Source: Comamonadaceae bacterium CG_4_10_14_3_um_filter_60_75
Lineage (GTDB): Bacteria > Pseudomonadota > Gammaproteobacteria > Burkholderiales > Burkholderiaceae_C
Assembly (NCBI GenBank): GCA_002784245.1
Contig: PFKL01000173.1
Location: forward strand, 1 to 16,465
Direction: 5' to 3'
DNA: 16,465 nucleotides
Shown here: piece by piece, positions 1 through 6,730 of the stretch
How positions within the stretch are numbered: position 1 is the first letter of the stretch
How the letters are laid out: each line of letters opens with the position of its first letter
Translations under genes and position numbers: made by a program
The notes under the pieces: model-generated
What the model was told of the DNA's origin: nothing
The model's input: the letters and a program-made list of their open reading frames with translations, nothing else
Database searches by the model: none

Positions 1-24
1 TGCGGTCTTGCCTGCAGGCACCCG

Positions 25-60
25 AAAAGCCGGATTTCCTGAGGGACAATCCGGCTTTGT
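25..60 (+). terminator. Strong hairpin with T-rich 3' flank (terminator, possibly riboswitch expression platform)
   Basis: Positions 26-36 (AAAGCCGGATT) are perfectly complementary to 48-58 (AATCCGGCTTT). This gives an 11-bp stem around an 11-nt loop, with a T-containing flank (TTTGTCGTTT). It lies 36 nt before the likely terC start at 95. It could terminate an upstream gene outside the window. Alternatively it could be a regulatory hairpin in the terC leader, because genes of the YjbE/TerC family are often controlled by manganese (yybP-ykoY) riboswitches. The aptamer, if there is one, would lie left of the window, so I cannot test this. Confidence 0.65.
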
Positions 61-94
61 CGTTTGGGCTGCCTACAGTTCGCAAAATACCTCC

Positions 95-802
95 ATGCAA
101 GAATTTTTAACCGTTCATTTCTGGATCGCTGTCGGTCAGATCATCCTGATTGACGTCTTGCTCGGTGGCGACAACGCGGTAGTCATTGCCATGGCTTGCC
201 GGCAACTGCCCGCACACCAGCGTTTCAAGGGCATTTTGCTTGGCACGGCAGGCGCCATTGTGTTGCGGGTGATCCTGATCGCCTTTGCACTGACGCTGCT
301 GCAAGTACCTTATCTCAAGCTGATTGGCGGCGGCCTGCTGCTCTGGATTGGCGTCAAACTGTTGATACCGCAGGAAGAAGGCCATTCGACCATGGAGACC
401 AGCGATCGACTCTGGTCGGCGGTCAAAACGGTGATCGTCGCCGACCTGGTGATGAGTCTGGACAATGTGATGGCCATCGCCGGGGCGGCCACCACCGCGG
501 GTGAGCAACATCAATTGATTCTGGTGCTCTTTGGCTTGTTGGTGAGCATCCCGCTGATCATTGGTGGCAGCCAGCTGATTTTGCGGCTGATGGACCGTTT
601 CCCGTTCGTCATCACCTTGGGCGGCATGCTGCTGGGGTGGATTGCCGTCACCATGGCACAAACCGACCCGGCAGTGGCCGGTCTATTTCCGCAGGGCAGA
701 CTTTGGCACTATGGTTTTGGGCTGGCGGGGGCACTGTTGGTTTTTTTGCTTGGCCGCTGGTTCAAAGACCGCGCGCAAGCGACAACCAGAACGGCTACCT
801 GA
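95..802 (+). CDS. TerC/YjbE-family integral membrane protein (putative metal-ion exporter)
   Basis: A 235-residue polytopic inner-membrane protein of the TerC superfamily, probably the YjbE subgroup. Family members are linked to manganese efflux or metalation of exported enzymes. Several hydrophobic segments are visible (about residues 8-34, 48-70, 76-91, 112-130, 141-163, 171-188, 205-221). Two intramembrane acidic motifs show the internal duplication: D20 with GGDN at 24-27, and D117 with SLDN at 121-124. The start at 95 is chosen because MQEFLTVHFW opens the first membrane segment; the longer reading frame from position 8 would translate through the hairpin at 26-58. No strong ribosome-binding site is visible. 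The tail is short and basic. The family assignment is firm; the transported ion is inferred. Confidence 0.88.
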   Translation: MQEFLTVHFWIAVGQIILIDVLLGGDNAVVIAMACRQLPAHQRFKGILLGTAGAIVLRVILIAFALTLLQVPYLKLIGGGLLLWIGVKLLIPQEEGHSTMETSDRLWSAVKTVIVADLVMSLDNVMAIAGAATTAGEQHQLILVLFGLLVSIPLIIGGSQLILRLMDRFPFVITLGGMLLGWIAVTMAQTDPAVAGLFPQGRLWHYGFGLAGALLVFLLGRWFKDRAQATTRTAT

Positions 803-881
803 TCTGGCACACCGACGACATGACGCGAAGATTTCCTGCCACAATGCGCCGAGGTGGTTTTAACCTGTAGCCAACGCCACA

Positions 882-1676
882 ATGCAATACAGTTTTCATG
901 GCCTGACCGACGCCGGTTCAGTTCGCACCAATAACGAGGATTCGCTGGCCATTGACGCTGTCCATGGCGTTGCTATCCTGGCCGACGGCATGGGTGGCTA
1001 CAACGCCGGCGAGGTGGCCAGCACCATGGCAACCGAATTCATCAAGTCGGAGCTGGTCCACTGGCTGTCCCAGGAGTCGCGGCAATCGGATCTGAAACGG
1101 GTTGAACGCGCCGTCGAAATGTGTGCCGATGAGGCCAATCTGGCGATTCTGCACGCCGCCGACGCCAACCCGCATTACACCGGCATGGGCACCACCTTGG
1201 TGGTGGCCGTGTTTCAGGGCAAGCATTTGGTACTGGGCCATATTGGCGATTCACGTTGCTACCGCTTGCGCGAGGGTAAACTGTCACAACTCACCCGCGA
1301 CCATTCAATACTGCAAGAACACATTGACGCCGGGCTACTCACGATAGAGCAAGCCGCCAGCGCGCCCGGTCGCAATTTGCTGACCCGCGCGCTCGGTGTT
1401 GAAAAAACCACACGAATCGAAATCCACGAACACCATGTCCATGACGCAGACTTGTATCTGCTGTGTTCAGACGGTTTGAATGACATGGTCAGTGACCAAG
1501 ACATAGGTAGTGCGCTCGATAGCGCCGCTGAGTTACCGGCGATAGCCAGCACCTTGGTCGGGCGGGCGATTGCCAACGGCGGACGTGACAATGTATCCGT
1601 GTTGCTGGTGCGGGCGCAGGCTTGGCCCGAAACCGGTTTCAATGACACGGCTTTTCTGAAAAATCCCATGGCTTGA
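882..1676 (+). CDS. PP2C-family Ser/Thr protein phosphatase (PrpC/Stp-like)
   Basis: A 264-residue single-domain, soluble, metal-dependent phosphatase of the bacterial PrpC/Stp type. It would remove phosphate from Ser/Thr residues placed by Hanks-type kinases. The PP2C motifs appear in order: RTNNED (residues 15-20), LADGMGG (33-39, with metal-binding Asp35), GMGTT and GHIGDSR mid-protein, LTRDHS, LLCSDGLND, and GGRDNVSVLL near the C terminus. All the metal-coordinating aspartates appear present, so it should be active. The gene starts 79 nt after terC and ends 52 nt before the FHA gene on the same strand. Its partner is therefore probably the phospho-binding FHA protein and the ATPase that follow. 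No kinase gene is visible in the window. The ribosome-binding site is weak. Confidence 0.94.
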   Translation: MQYSFHGLTDAGSVRTNNEDSLAIDAVHGVAILADGMGGYNAGEVASTMATEFIKSELVHWLSQESRQSDLKRVERAVEMCADEANLAILHAADANPHYTGMGTTLVVAVFQGKHLVLGHIGDSRCYRLREGKLSQLTRDHSILQEHIDAGLLTIEQAASAPGRNLLTRALGVEKTTRIEIHEHHVHDADLYLLCSDGLNDMVSDQDIGSALDSAAELPAIASTLVGRAIANGGRDNVSVLLVRAQAWPETGFNDTAFLKNPMA

Positions 1677-1728
1677 AGTGTTTGCTCAGAAGCCAGACCC
1701 CATATACTGCGAGTGACAGGAGGTTTTC

Positions 1729-2367
1729 ATGCCCAAAATAACAGTCATGATGGATGGTGCTGTGGTCAGCGAAGTTTCGCTGACCAACGAAAAAACAACG
1801 TTGGGGCGCAGGCCGTACAACGATGTTGTTCTGGATAACTTGACCGTCAGCGGCGAACACGCCGTGTTGCACATGGTCGGTGGCCGAGTGACAGTGGAAG
1901 ACCTCCACAGCACCAACGGGACTTATCTTGGCGGCAAAGCTGTCAAGCGGGAAGACCTGCGCAACGGCGACGTGCTTGAAATGGGCAAATACCGCATCAA
2001 GTTCGAGTCGGAATCCGCCAATCCGGCTTACGACAAAACCATGCTTTACAAACCTGCTGCGGCGCCGACGCCGATTGCACCAGCGGCAACGGCACCCAAC
2101 TCCGAACTTCAAGGCTCGATCAAAGTCCTGACCGGGCCCGCTGCGGGTCGCGAAATGGCCATTACCAAAGTGGTAACCACCATCGGCAAACCGGGCGTGT
2201 CGGTGGCTGCCATCACACAGCGGCGTCACAACTTCTTTGTGCATCATGTTGAGGGTACTGACCGAATGACCATCAATGGCGAGACCGTCGGCGAAGAGCC
2301 CTGCGTGCTGCACCATGGTGACCGCATCGTGCTCGCTGGTACAGAAATGCAGTTTCTGCAGGCTTGA
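1729..2367 (+). CDS. FHA-domain protein with a second, degenerate FHA-like domain
   Basis: A 212-residue soluble phosphothreonine-binding adaptor. The first FHA domain spans about residues 1-92 and has the core binding residues: GR at 26-27, SGEH at 41-44 and TNG at 62-64. An Ala/Pro-rich linker follows (about 109-125). A second FHA-like fold spans about 129-212 (NG at 183-184, HHGDRIVL at 195-202). In this second domain the usual GR is GK and the SxxH segment is not recognisable, so it probably does not bind phosphopeptide. The linker contains DKTML at 102-106, a possible phosphothreonine site that the FHA domain could itself bind. The start has a strong ribosome-binding site (AGGAGG at 1718-1723, 5-nt spacing). 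It sits between the phosphatase and the ATPase, which suggests it reads phosphorylation state for the ATPase. Confidence 0.9.
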   Translation: MPKITVMMDGAVVSEVSLTNEKTTLGRRPYNDVVLDNLTVSGEHAVLHMVGGRVTVEDLHSTNGTYLGGKAVKREDLRNGDVLEMGKYRIKFESESANPAYDKTMLYKPAAAPTPIAPAATAPNSELQGSIKVLTGPAAGREMAITKVVTTIGKPGVSVAAITQRRHNFFVHHVEGTDRMTINGETVGEEPCVLHHGDRIVLAGTEMQFLQA

Positions 2368-2445
2368 GCACACTACTTTCGCCCGCAAAAGCACCTGGAA
2401 CCATTGTGATCTCCCTTGGCTATTGATTGCAGCCGAATCGACGAC

Positions 2446-4815
2446 ATGAACACCGTGGTCAAACTGCCTACTGAGCATGCCGGCATGACGTTTGAGGCGT
2501 TGTTCTACAAACAGCTGCAACACGTCACCGCACGCATCCATGAGACCGACAACATCGAGCAGATCATGCTCGAGGCCAGCCAGGACATTTGCAAGCTTTT
2601 CAACGCCGATCGTCTGACGCTATACGTTGTCAGCGAAGACCAGACAGCGATCATCTCCAAGGTCAAGACCGGACTCAACAGCAGCCGCGACCTGAAGCTG
2701 CCCATTTCACCGCAAAGTATTGCCGGTTACGTCGCTTTTAGCCGCAAGCTGGTCAATTTGCCCGACGTCTATGATGACGAGTCGCTGAAAACAATCCATC
2801 CGGCGCTGAGTTTCCTGAAAGAAGTAGACAAGCGTTCGGGTTACCGCACACGCCAGATGATGGTGGCGCCGATTCTCGAAGGCGAGACGCTGTACGGCGT
2901 GCTGCAGGTTATCAACAACAAAAACAACGAAACCTTTGGCGAGCTTGAACTTGAGGGTATTTCGCAACTGTGCAAGACGCTGGCAACAGCCATCCGGCAC
3001 CGCATCCACGAGAGCGAAGACGCCGTGCGGCGCATGGCAACCAAATACGATGGTCTGGTCTCAGACGGCATCATGACCGCTGCCGAATTGCAGCAATGCC
3101 TGCAGGACGCGCGCGAGCAGGGCCAGGCGGTTGAGTATGTCTTGCGCAACCAATACAAAGTTCGGTCAGCGCAGATCGGCCCCTCGTTGGCCAAATTTTT
3201 TGCCGTGCCATACGAACCATGGGCCGAGGGGCGCATCCGCTCCGAGGTTTTGCACGGCGCGCTCAAGCGCGAATTCCTGGAAGAACAGGGCTGGATTCCG
3301 CTGGAGGATTCGCCAGCCGGCTTGGTCATCATGTGCCTGGACCCGGAGGCGGTCCGCGGATCGCGCATCGTGCAGCAGGTGTTTCCGCGGGTCACCAAGT
3401 TTGTCTACAGCGTCACCACCCACGCCGAGTTCCAGGACACGCTGGGCCAAATTTTTGGTCTGGAGGCCAGCGGTGGCAGCATCGATGAGATGCTGGCCGA
3501 TATGGACAGCGCGCCAATGGACGACGGCGGCGCCGACGATTCGCTTGAATCCGCCGCTGCTGACAATGAACTGGTCAAGTTTGTCAACAAGGTGATTCTC
3601 GACGCCTACCACCAGGGAGCGTCTGACATCCACATCGAACCGATGCCGGGCAAGCTCAAGACCGGTATCCGTTTTCGCATCGACGGCTCGCTGCAACCGT
3701 ACATCGAAGTGCCTTCGCACTTTCGCCAGGCCATGGTCACGCGCCTGAAGATCATGTGTGATCTCGACATCTCGGAACGGCGCAAACCGCAAGACGGCAA
3801 GATCAAGTTCAAGAAGTATGGTCCGGCCGACATCGAGCTGCGCGTGGCTACCATTCCTTCAGCGGGCGGCGTTGAAGACGTTGTGATGCGGATTCTGGCC
3901 GCTGGCGAGCCGATCCCGATGGACAAGCTGGGGCTGACCGAGCACAACATGGAACGGGTGCTTCGAACCGTTGAGAAACCCTACGGCTTGTTCTATGTGT
4001 GCGGTCCGACCGGTTCGGGTAAAACGACCACGCTGCACTCGATCCTGAAACACCTGAACAAGCCCGATACCAAGATATGGACGGCAGAAGACCCAGTGGA
4101 AATCACGCAAAAGGGCTTGCGTCAGGTGCAGATCAACCGCAAGGCCGGTATCGACTTTGCATTGGTGATGCGGGCTTTTTTGCGGGCAGACCCCGACATC
4201 ATCATGGTCGGCGAATCGCGCGACCATGAAACCGTGGCGATGGGCGTTGAAGCGTCGCTGACCGGTCACCTGGTGTTCTCTACCCTGCACACCAATTCAG
4301 CGCCCGAATCCATCACCCGGCTGCTGGACATGGGCATGGATCCGTTCAATTTTGCCGACGCGCTGCTGGGCATCCTGGCGCAGCGGCTGGCCAAGAAGCT
4401 GTGCGCCTGCAAGGAAAGCTACGTCCCGGATGACGAAGAATTACGCCTGTTTGCTGCCGAATACGCCGAAGAGCTACGCCACTCTGCAGCCTGGAAAACC
4501 GACTACGCAGGCGAACTGACCCAACTGATCGACGGCTGGAAAAAACAATATGCACAGGACGGCCAACTCAGCTTTTACCGCCACGTCGGCTGTGACAAGT
4601 GCAACCAGACCGGCTACAAGGGCCGCGTCGGTTTGCATGAGCTGCTGATTGCCGATGAGGGTATCAAAAAACTGATTCAGGAACGTGCCCGCGTCGCACA
4701 GGTGTTTGCGGCGGCAGTGGAAGGCGGCATGCGCACCCTGAAAATGGACGGCATGGAGAAGGTCATGATGGGGCTGACGGACCTGAAGATGGTCCGCTCG
4801 GTGTGTATCAAATAG
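2446..4815 (+). CDS. PilB/GspE-family secretion or pilus ATPase with N-terminal GAF domain
   Basis: A 789-residue cytoplasmic hexameric-type ATPase. Order of domains: GAF-like sensor (about 25-188), MshEN/T2SSE_N-like domain (about 198-335), an acidic linker (about 345-372), and the type II secretion/type IV pilus ATPase core (about 374-785). Walker A is GPTGSGKT at 520-527; the Asp box is WTAEDPVE at 545-552; the Walker B region contains DPDIIMVGESRD at 582-593; the His box contains STLHTN at 612-617. Cys653, Cys655, Cys716 and Cys719 form the zinc-binding set of GspE/PilB proteins. Two features are odd. The GAF domain is unusual for this family, and the usual GEIRD reads GESRD. The ATG at 2446 is preferred to an in-frame TTG at 2416; neither has a clear ribosome-binding site. 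No inner-membrane platform, pilin or secretin gene is nearby, so the machine it drives is unknown. Confidence 0.92.
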   Translation: MNTVVKLPTEHAGMTFEALFYKQLQHVTARIHETDNIEQIMLEASQDICKLFNADRLTLYVVSEDQTAIISKVKTGLNSSRDLKLPISPQSIAGYVAFSRKLVNLPDVYDDESLKTIHPALSFLKEVDKRSGYRTRQMMVAPILEGETLYGVLQVINNKNNETFGELELEGISQLCKTLATAIRHRIHESEDAVRRMATKYDGLVSDGIMTAAELQQCLQDAREQGQAVEYVLRNQYKVRSAQIGPSLAKFFAVPYEPWAEGRIRSEVLHGALKREFLEEQGWIPLEDSPAGLVIMCLDPEAVRGSRIVQQVFPRVTKFVYSVTTHAEFQDTLGQIFGLEASGGSIDEMLADMDSAPMDDGGADDSLESAAADNELVKFVNKVILDAYHQGASDIHIEPMPGKLKTGIRFRIDGSLQPYIEVPSHFRQAMVTRLKIMCDLDISERRKPQDGKIKFKKYGPADIELRVATIPSAGGVEDVVMRILAAGEPIPMDKLGLTEHNMERVLRTVEKPYGLFYVCGPTGSGKTTTLHSILKHLNKPDTKIWTAEDPVEITQKGLRQVQINRKAGIDFALVMRAFLRADPDIIMVGESRDHETVAMGVEASLTGHLVFSTLHTNSAPESITRLLDMGMDPFNFADALLGILAQRLAKKLCACKESYVPDDEELRLFAAEYAEELRHSAAWKTDYAGELTQLIDGWKKQYAQDGQLSFYRHVGCDKCNQTGYKGRVGLHELLIADEGIKKLIQERARVAQVFAAAVEGGMRTLKMDGMEKVMMGLTDLKMVRSVCIK

Positions 4816-4837
4816 CGCCACTGCGATCCCGGGCGCT
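4814..4837 (-). terminator. Weak hairpin between convergent genes
   Basis: AGCGCC at 4814-4819 pairs with GGCGCT at 4832-4837 (6 bp, 12-nt loop). It lies where the plus-strand ATPase gene and the minus-strand exported-protein gene converge. On the minus strand it is followed by ATTTG, and there is no real T-run on either strand. It may be a weak terminator or may be chance. Confidence 0.25.
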
Positions 4838-4853
4838 GAAAACAATTACGACG

Positions 4854-5285
4854 TCAATCGTTGCCGCGCTGGTCTTTTTTCTTGCCGTGTTTGCCCTTGT
4901 CACCGCGCTTGTCACGACGGTCGTCATGACGGTCAGCTTGGCCGTAGTAACGCGGGGCGTAGACCTCCCGGTACCAGTTGTCCTGCACAAAATAGACTGG
5001 CTGGCCACAGGCGTTGTACTTGTAGCAATTTTTATCCCAGTGCTTTTCATGACCCGGCGGCACCCGCAGATAGATGGGTTGACGCACCACCGTCATGGGC
5101 TGCTGCTCGATGATGATGGGCCGCGGATAAATCACCGCGGGCTGAGGTACACGACCGACGTCAATGCGACCGTAAAACCCGGGCTCTGAAACCGTGACGG
5201 AAACACCGACATCGGCCGCCACAGCGCCACCCTGAAGCAAGGCCAGGCCGAGCACGCAAACAACAGTAACAATTGATTTATTCAT
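4854..5285 (-). CDS. Small exported protein with charged C-terminal tail, function unknown
   Basis: A 143-residue protein with a clear Sec signal peptide: basic N terminus, hydrophobic 4-20, AVA box at 21-23, predicted cleavage before Ala24. The mature part resembles a secreted-protein type I have seen in betaproteobacteria. It has a GxYGRIDVG segment (37-45), a proline-rich stretch (48-75), PPGHEKHW (76-83), two cysteines (87 and 93, a possible disulfide) and PVYFVQDNWY (96-105). Residues 118-143 are an unusual low-complexity tail of Arg, Lys, Asp, Gly and His. I do not recognise a function. It is the last gene of the minus-strand run, 70 nt downstream of the glutamine-synthetase-like gene, and could have its own promoter. 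Periplasmic location is inferred from the signal peptide. Confidence 0.8.
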   Translation of the reverse strand: MNKSIVTVVCVLGLALLQGGAVAADVGVSVTVSEPGFYGRIDVGRVPQPAVIYPRPIIIEQQPMTVVRQPIYLRVPPGHEKHWDKNCYKYNACGQPVYFVQDNWYREVYAPRYYGQADRHDDRRDKRGDKGKHGKKKDQRGND

Positions 5286-5355
5286 CGAACCATTCTAGGC
5301 TTCTGGCTGAATACGCCTTGTATCGAAACGTAACACCCATACCCGAGGCAAACCC

Positions 5356-6699
5356 TTACACCTGCGGCAACAAGTAACGCCGCTCCCAAGCGCTAATCTC
5401 GTTTTGAAAGTGGTCGTATTCAAGCGCCTTGACAGCACAATAACCAGTGACGAAATCATCACCAAACGCCTGTCTAGCAAGCGCGCTATGCTGCATTGTT
5501 AATAGCGCCAATTCCATACTGCGCGGCAAGCTGTAGGCCTCGCTGCAGCCATTGCCTGACAACGGTGCAGACGGCTGCAAGGTTTCCACCAACCCCGCCA
5601 GACCCGCGGCCAGCGACGCGGCGATGGCCAGGTAGGGGTTGGCATCGGCCCCGGCCACGCGGTTTTCAACCCGCCGGGCCGCAGCGTTGCTGGCCGGAAT
5701 GCGCAAGCCCGTGGTGCGGTTGTCGTAGCCCCACTGCATGTTCACCGGCGCCTGGCAGCCGGCCACATAACGGCGGTAAGAGTTGACGTTGGGCGCGGCC
5801 ATCAGCATCAGCTCCGGGCCGTAGGTTTGCAACCCGGCGATAAAGTGGCCGAGCCGGGGACTCTCGGCGCCATCTGGATTGCTGAAGATGTTGTGGCCGT
5901 TGGCATCGAGCACGCTGGTGTGCAGGTGCATCGAGCTGCCGGCACTGCCCGCGATCGGCTTGGCCATGAAAACGGCGTTCAGACCGTGCTTGAGGGCAAT
6001 TTCGCGCGCGGCGTACTTGAATAAAAAGGCCTGGTCGGCCACCGCCACTGCATCACCGTGCAGCAGGTTGATCTCGTACTGCGTCGCGCCCACCTCATGG
6101 ATCCAGGTGTCAGCAGCGATGTTCAGGGTTGCCAAGGCAGCGCGGAACTCATCCCAGAACGGTGCCAACGCGTTGAACATGTTCAGGCTGAACGCGCTCT
6201 GCCCCACCTCGGCACGGCCGCCGCGCGGCACCGGCGGCACAAGCGGCTGCGCGGGATCGGTGTTGGCGGCGGTCAGATAGAACTCGATTTCTGGCGCCAC
6301 CACCGGTCGCAAGCCTTGCGCGGCGTAGCTGGCCAGCACTCGTTTGAGCGCACTGCGCGGTGCAAAGGTGCACAAGTCGCCATTGAGCTCCATGCAATCG
6401 TGCACCGCCACCGCGCGCGGCACGCTGGCCCAGGGCGCCAGCGTCAGCGTACGGTAATCCGGCACCATGCGCACGTCGGGGTCCGAATCAGGAAAGACCG
6501 GGTTGTACGAATATTCACCGGTGACGGCCTGCATCGGGATCGCCTGACAAATGCGCAGATCAGTGCCAGCAGCAAAGCTCGCCGCAGGCATCAGCTTGCC
6601 ACGCGGGTAGCCCGAGATGTCGGCAAAAATGCACTCGACATCGTGCACGCTGTGCTGTTTGAAAAACGCGCTGAGGCGCTCAGGAGGATGAGTTGGCAT
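5356..6699 (-). CDS. Glutamine synthetase family ligase, PuuA (gamma-glutamylpolyamine synthetase) type
   Basis: A 447-residue cytoplasmic ATP-dependent ligase of the GlnA-like/PuuA type. It probably joins glutamate to an amine rather than to ammonia. Family landmarks: the beta-grasp N-terminal domain with FADISGYPRGK (25-35); PEIEFYL (136-142, metal-binding glutamates); HEVGATQYEIN (201-211, Glu209); a GSSMHLH segment (254-260, nucleotide/metal site); NSYRRY (306-311); NRTTGLRIP (327-335); and RVENRVAGADANPY (343-356). The length fits PuuA-like enzymes. The typical adenylylation-site segment of the main nitrogen-assimilating GlnA is not evident. No other polyamine-degradation gene (puuB, puuC, puuD) is nearby, so the amine substrate is uncertain. 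It starts 31 nt after the stop of pepP on the same strand, which suggests co-transcription. No clear ribosome-binding site is visible. Confidence 0.9.
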   Translation of the reverse strand: MPTHPPERLSAFFKQHSVHDVECIFADISGYPRGKLMPAASFAAGTDLRICQAIPMQAVTGEYSYNPVFPDSDPDVRMVPDYRTLTLAPWASVPRAVAVHDCMELNGDLCTFAPRSALKRVLASYAAQGLRPVVAPEIEFYLTAANTDPAQPLVPPVPRGGRAEVGQSAFSLNMFNALAPFWDEFRAALATLNIAADTWIHEVGATQYEINLLHGDAVAVADQAFLFKYAAREIALKHGLNAVFMAKPIAGSAGSSMHLHTSVLDANGHNIFSNPDGAESPRLGHFIAGLQTYGPELMLMAAPNVNSYRRYVAGCQAPVNMQWGYDNRTTGLRIPASNAAARRVENRVAGADANPYLAIAASLAAGLAGLVETLQPSAPLSGNGCSEAYSLPRSMELALLTMQHSALARQAFGDDFVTGYCAVKALEYDHFQNEISAWERRYLLPQV

Positions 6700-6730
6700 G
6701 GTCTGGCTCGTGGTTGGCAGAGGCGCAAGA

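Noticed and set aside
8..94. N-terminal extension of the TerC protein from position 8
   Set aside because: It would translate through the strong hairpin at 26-58 and adds a non-membrane segment not expected in the family; the ATG at 95 begins the first membrane helix.
1639..2541. 300-codon open frame on the minus strand over the FHA gene
   Set aside because: It lies antisense to a clearly recognisable FHA gene, has no ribosome-binding site or domain, and is rich in His, Arg and Val as expected from a high-GC shadow frame.
4803..5189. 128-codon plus-strand frame with hydrophobic segments after the ATPase gene
   Set aside because: Its hydrophobic stretch is the antisense reading of the charged tail of the exported protein on the minus strand, which has a real signal peptide and a family-like mature domain.
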